Below, one piece after another: positions 52,401 to 52,662 of a DNA stretch of 52,662 nucleotides. The notes below the pieces were generated by a model that searched no databases, had not been told where the DNA came from, and saw nothing but the letters and a program-made list of their open reading frames with translations. The position numbers and the translations under genes were made by a program. This DNA comes from Streptomyces sp. WM4235 (GTDB lineage Bacteria; Actinomycetota; Actinomycetes; Streptomycetales; Streptomycetaceae). Location: contig NZ_LGDE01000427.1 in the NCBI RefSeq assembly GCF_001279725.1, positions 1-52,662 of the forward strand, written 5' to 3'. Within the stretch, counting starts at the first letter, position 1. Every line of letters starts with the position of its first letter.

Positions 52401-52579
52401 TCGCCCTGCGGTGGTCCTCGGCGGACCCGGAGCTCGTGACGGCCCTGACGGACCACGCGGAGCTCATCGCGGAGGAGGTCCTGGCCACGGACTTCGCGAC
52501 CGGCGAGGCCGACGCGTCCTACGGCGACCCGTTCACGGACGAGCCCCTCGGCCTGACGTTCCGCCTCCGCAAGGCGTAA
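49433..52579 (+). CDS. ileS: Isoleucyl-tRNA synthetase, type 2, with GxHH-form signature motif
   Basis: 1048 residues, class I synthetase. The HIGH signature is replaced by Gly60-Ala61-His62-His63 (in MPGAHHIEAR, coded at 49610-49621), i.e. first and third positions of HIGH exchanged. The KMSKS loop is KMSKH (601-605, in GRKMSKHLGN). The editing domain lies between (TTPWTLVSN region), then the anticodon-binding domain. Length and motifs fit the eukaryote-like type-2 enzyme, which is known for reduced mupirocin sensitivity. ATG at 49433 has the GGAGGAAG site sequestered by the T-box. Terminator follows. Confidence 0.96.
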   Translation: MTTPPQYRPVPAQVDLPALEHAVLEFWRESKTFAKTLEQSEGRPEWVFYEGPPTANGMPGAHHIEARVFKDVFPRFRTMRGYHVARKAGWDCHGLPVELAVEKELGFNGKQDIEAYGIAEFNSKCRESVTRHTDAFAELTTRMGYWVDLDDAYRTMDPEYVESVWWSLKEIFNKGLLTQDHRVAPWCPRCGTGLSDHELAQGYETVVDPSVYVRFPLTSGPLAGDAALLVWTTTPWTLVSNTAVATHPEVTYVVATNGEERLVVAEPLLEKSLGEGWEATGETFTGKEMERWTYRRPFDLVEFPEPAHYVVNAEYVTTEDGTGLVHQSPAFGADDLAVCRAYGLPVVNPVRPDGTFEEDVPLVGGVFFKKADEKLTADLDARGLLFKHIAYEHSYPHCWRCHTALLYYAQPSWYIRTTAVKDAMLRENEKTNWFPDSVKQGRFGDWLNNNIDWALSRNRYWGTPLPIWRCEENHLTCVGSRAELGELSGTDQSALDPHRPYIDDITFTCTHEGCSLEAVRVPEVIDAWYDSGSMPFAQWGYPHKNKEIFEKRYPAQFISEAIDQTRGWFYTLMAVGTLVFDKSSYENVVCLGHILAEDGRKMSKHLGNTLEPIQLMDQHGADAVRWFMAAGGSPWAARRVGHGTIQEVVRKTLLTYWNTVAFQALYARTSNWAPSAADPAPADRTVLDRWLLSELHTLTSEVTEAMESYDTQRAGKLLSSFVDDLSNWYVRRSRRRFWQGDKAALRTLHDVVETVTRLLAPLTPFITERVWQDMVVPVTPDAPESVHLSTWPTADTTAIDPELSRQMLLVRRLVELGRATRAESGVKTRQPLSRALVGATGFDALTPELRAQITEELNVSSLASLSEVGGSLVDTTAKANFRALGKRFGKGVQDVAKAVAAADAAGLSLALRSGEASVEVNGETVTLTPEEVIITETPREGWSVASDSGATVALDLEITPELRLAGLARDAIRLIQEARKNSGLDVADRIALRWSSADPELVTALTDHAELIAEEVLATDFATGEADASYGDPFTDEPLGLTFRLRKA

Positions 52580-52593
52580 CCCCACCCCACCCC

Positions 52594-52630
52594 GACGGCC
52601 CGCGCCCCCACCCGGGAGCCGCGGGCCGTC
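52594..52630 (+). terminator. Terminator after ileS
   Basis: A 10-bp stem (GACGGCCCGC paired with GCGGGCCGTC) around a 17-base loop, 15 bases after the stop. Followed by GCCTTTCCCC. Confidence 0.7.
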
Positions 52631-52662
52631 GCCTTTCCCCTCCCCGCCGAACACCCCCAGCC

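Overview
The window looks like a core-chromosome segment of a Streptomyces. It has very high GC with strong third-position bias, many GTG starts, and 1- and 4-base stop/start overlaps. It also has actinobacterial hallmarks: a PriA-type HisA, a trpM-like small gene between trpC and trpB, a DnaE of 1180 residues, and a translational T-box in front of a type-2 isoleucyl-tRNA synthetase. The gene order matches, from memory, the lgt-trp-his-dnaE-lspA-ileS region of the model streptomycetes; I could not run a search.

Layout. (1) 3-7044, + strand: six translationally coupled genes. Three are divergent ADP-ribosylglycohydrolase-like proteins, followed by a ribokinase-like PfkB kinase, a CaiB/BaiF CoA-transferase and a CitE/HpcH-type CoA-ester lyase. 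The set closes with a strong terminator. It looks like a complete catabolic route for an unidentified ribosylated compound and is the best candidate here for an undescribed system. (2) 7126-16371, - strand: hisI, trpE, three small membrane proteins, trpC, trpM, trpB, trpA, a membrane-anchored DsbA-like protein with a poly-Ser tail, and lgt. (3) 16464-25498: a TIGR03085 protein (+), then hisD-hisC-hisB-small membrane protein-hisH-priA-ridA-hisF-MFS on the - strand. A solitary TnpB (IS605/IS1341-type) insertion of about 1.35 kb lies between the small membrane gene and hisH. PriA supplies both the HisA and the missing TrpF step, so it joins the two biosynthetic clusters.

(4) 25625-32729: a beta-helix-like protein with two membrane segments, a Lon-substrate-binding-domain protein, a YbaK deacylase, a DUF2567-like protein, an ABC-2 exporter pair, an NYN-domain protein and a 56-residue basic small protein. 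(5) 32912-43131: dnaE (-), a DUF2252 kinase-fold protein, a small membrane protein, a second DsbA-like protein, a Tat-exported PhoD, a secreted M43 metalloprotease and a dienelactone-hydrolase-like protein (-). (6) 43182-52579: an MscS channel converging on a CPA1 Na+/H+ antiporter, then GNAT, rluD, lspA and a DksA/TraR-type zinc-finger protein with a histone-H1-like N-terminus (all -). A T-box leader and ileS (+) follow.

Gene density is high. The longest stretch without a protein gene is 48861-49432. Its 3' half is the ileS T-box leader; in its first ~260 bases I see only a possible -10 box. I found no rRNA, tRNA, CRISPR array or prophage.
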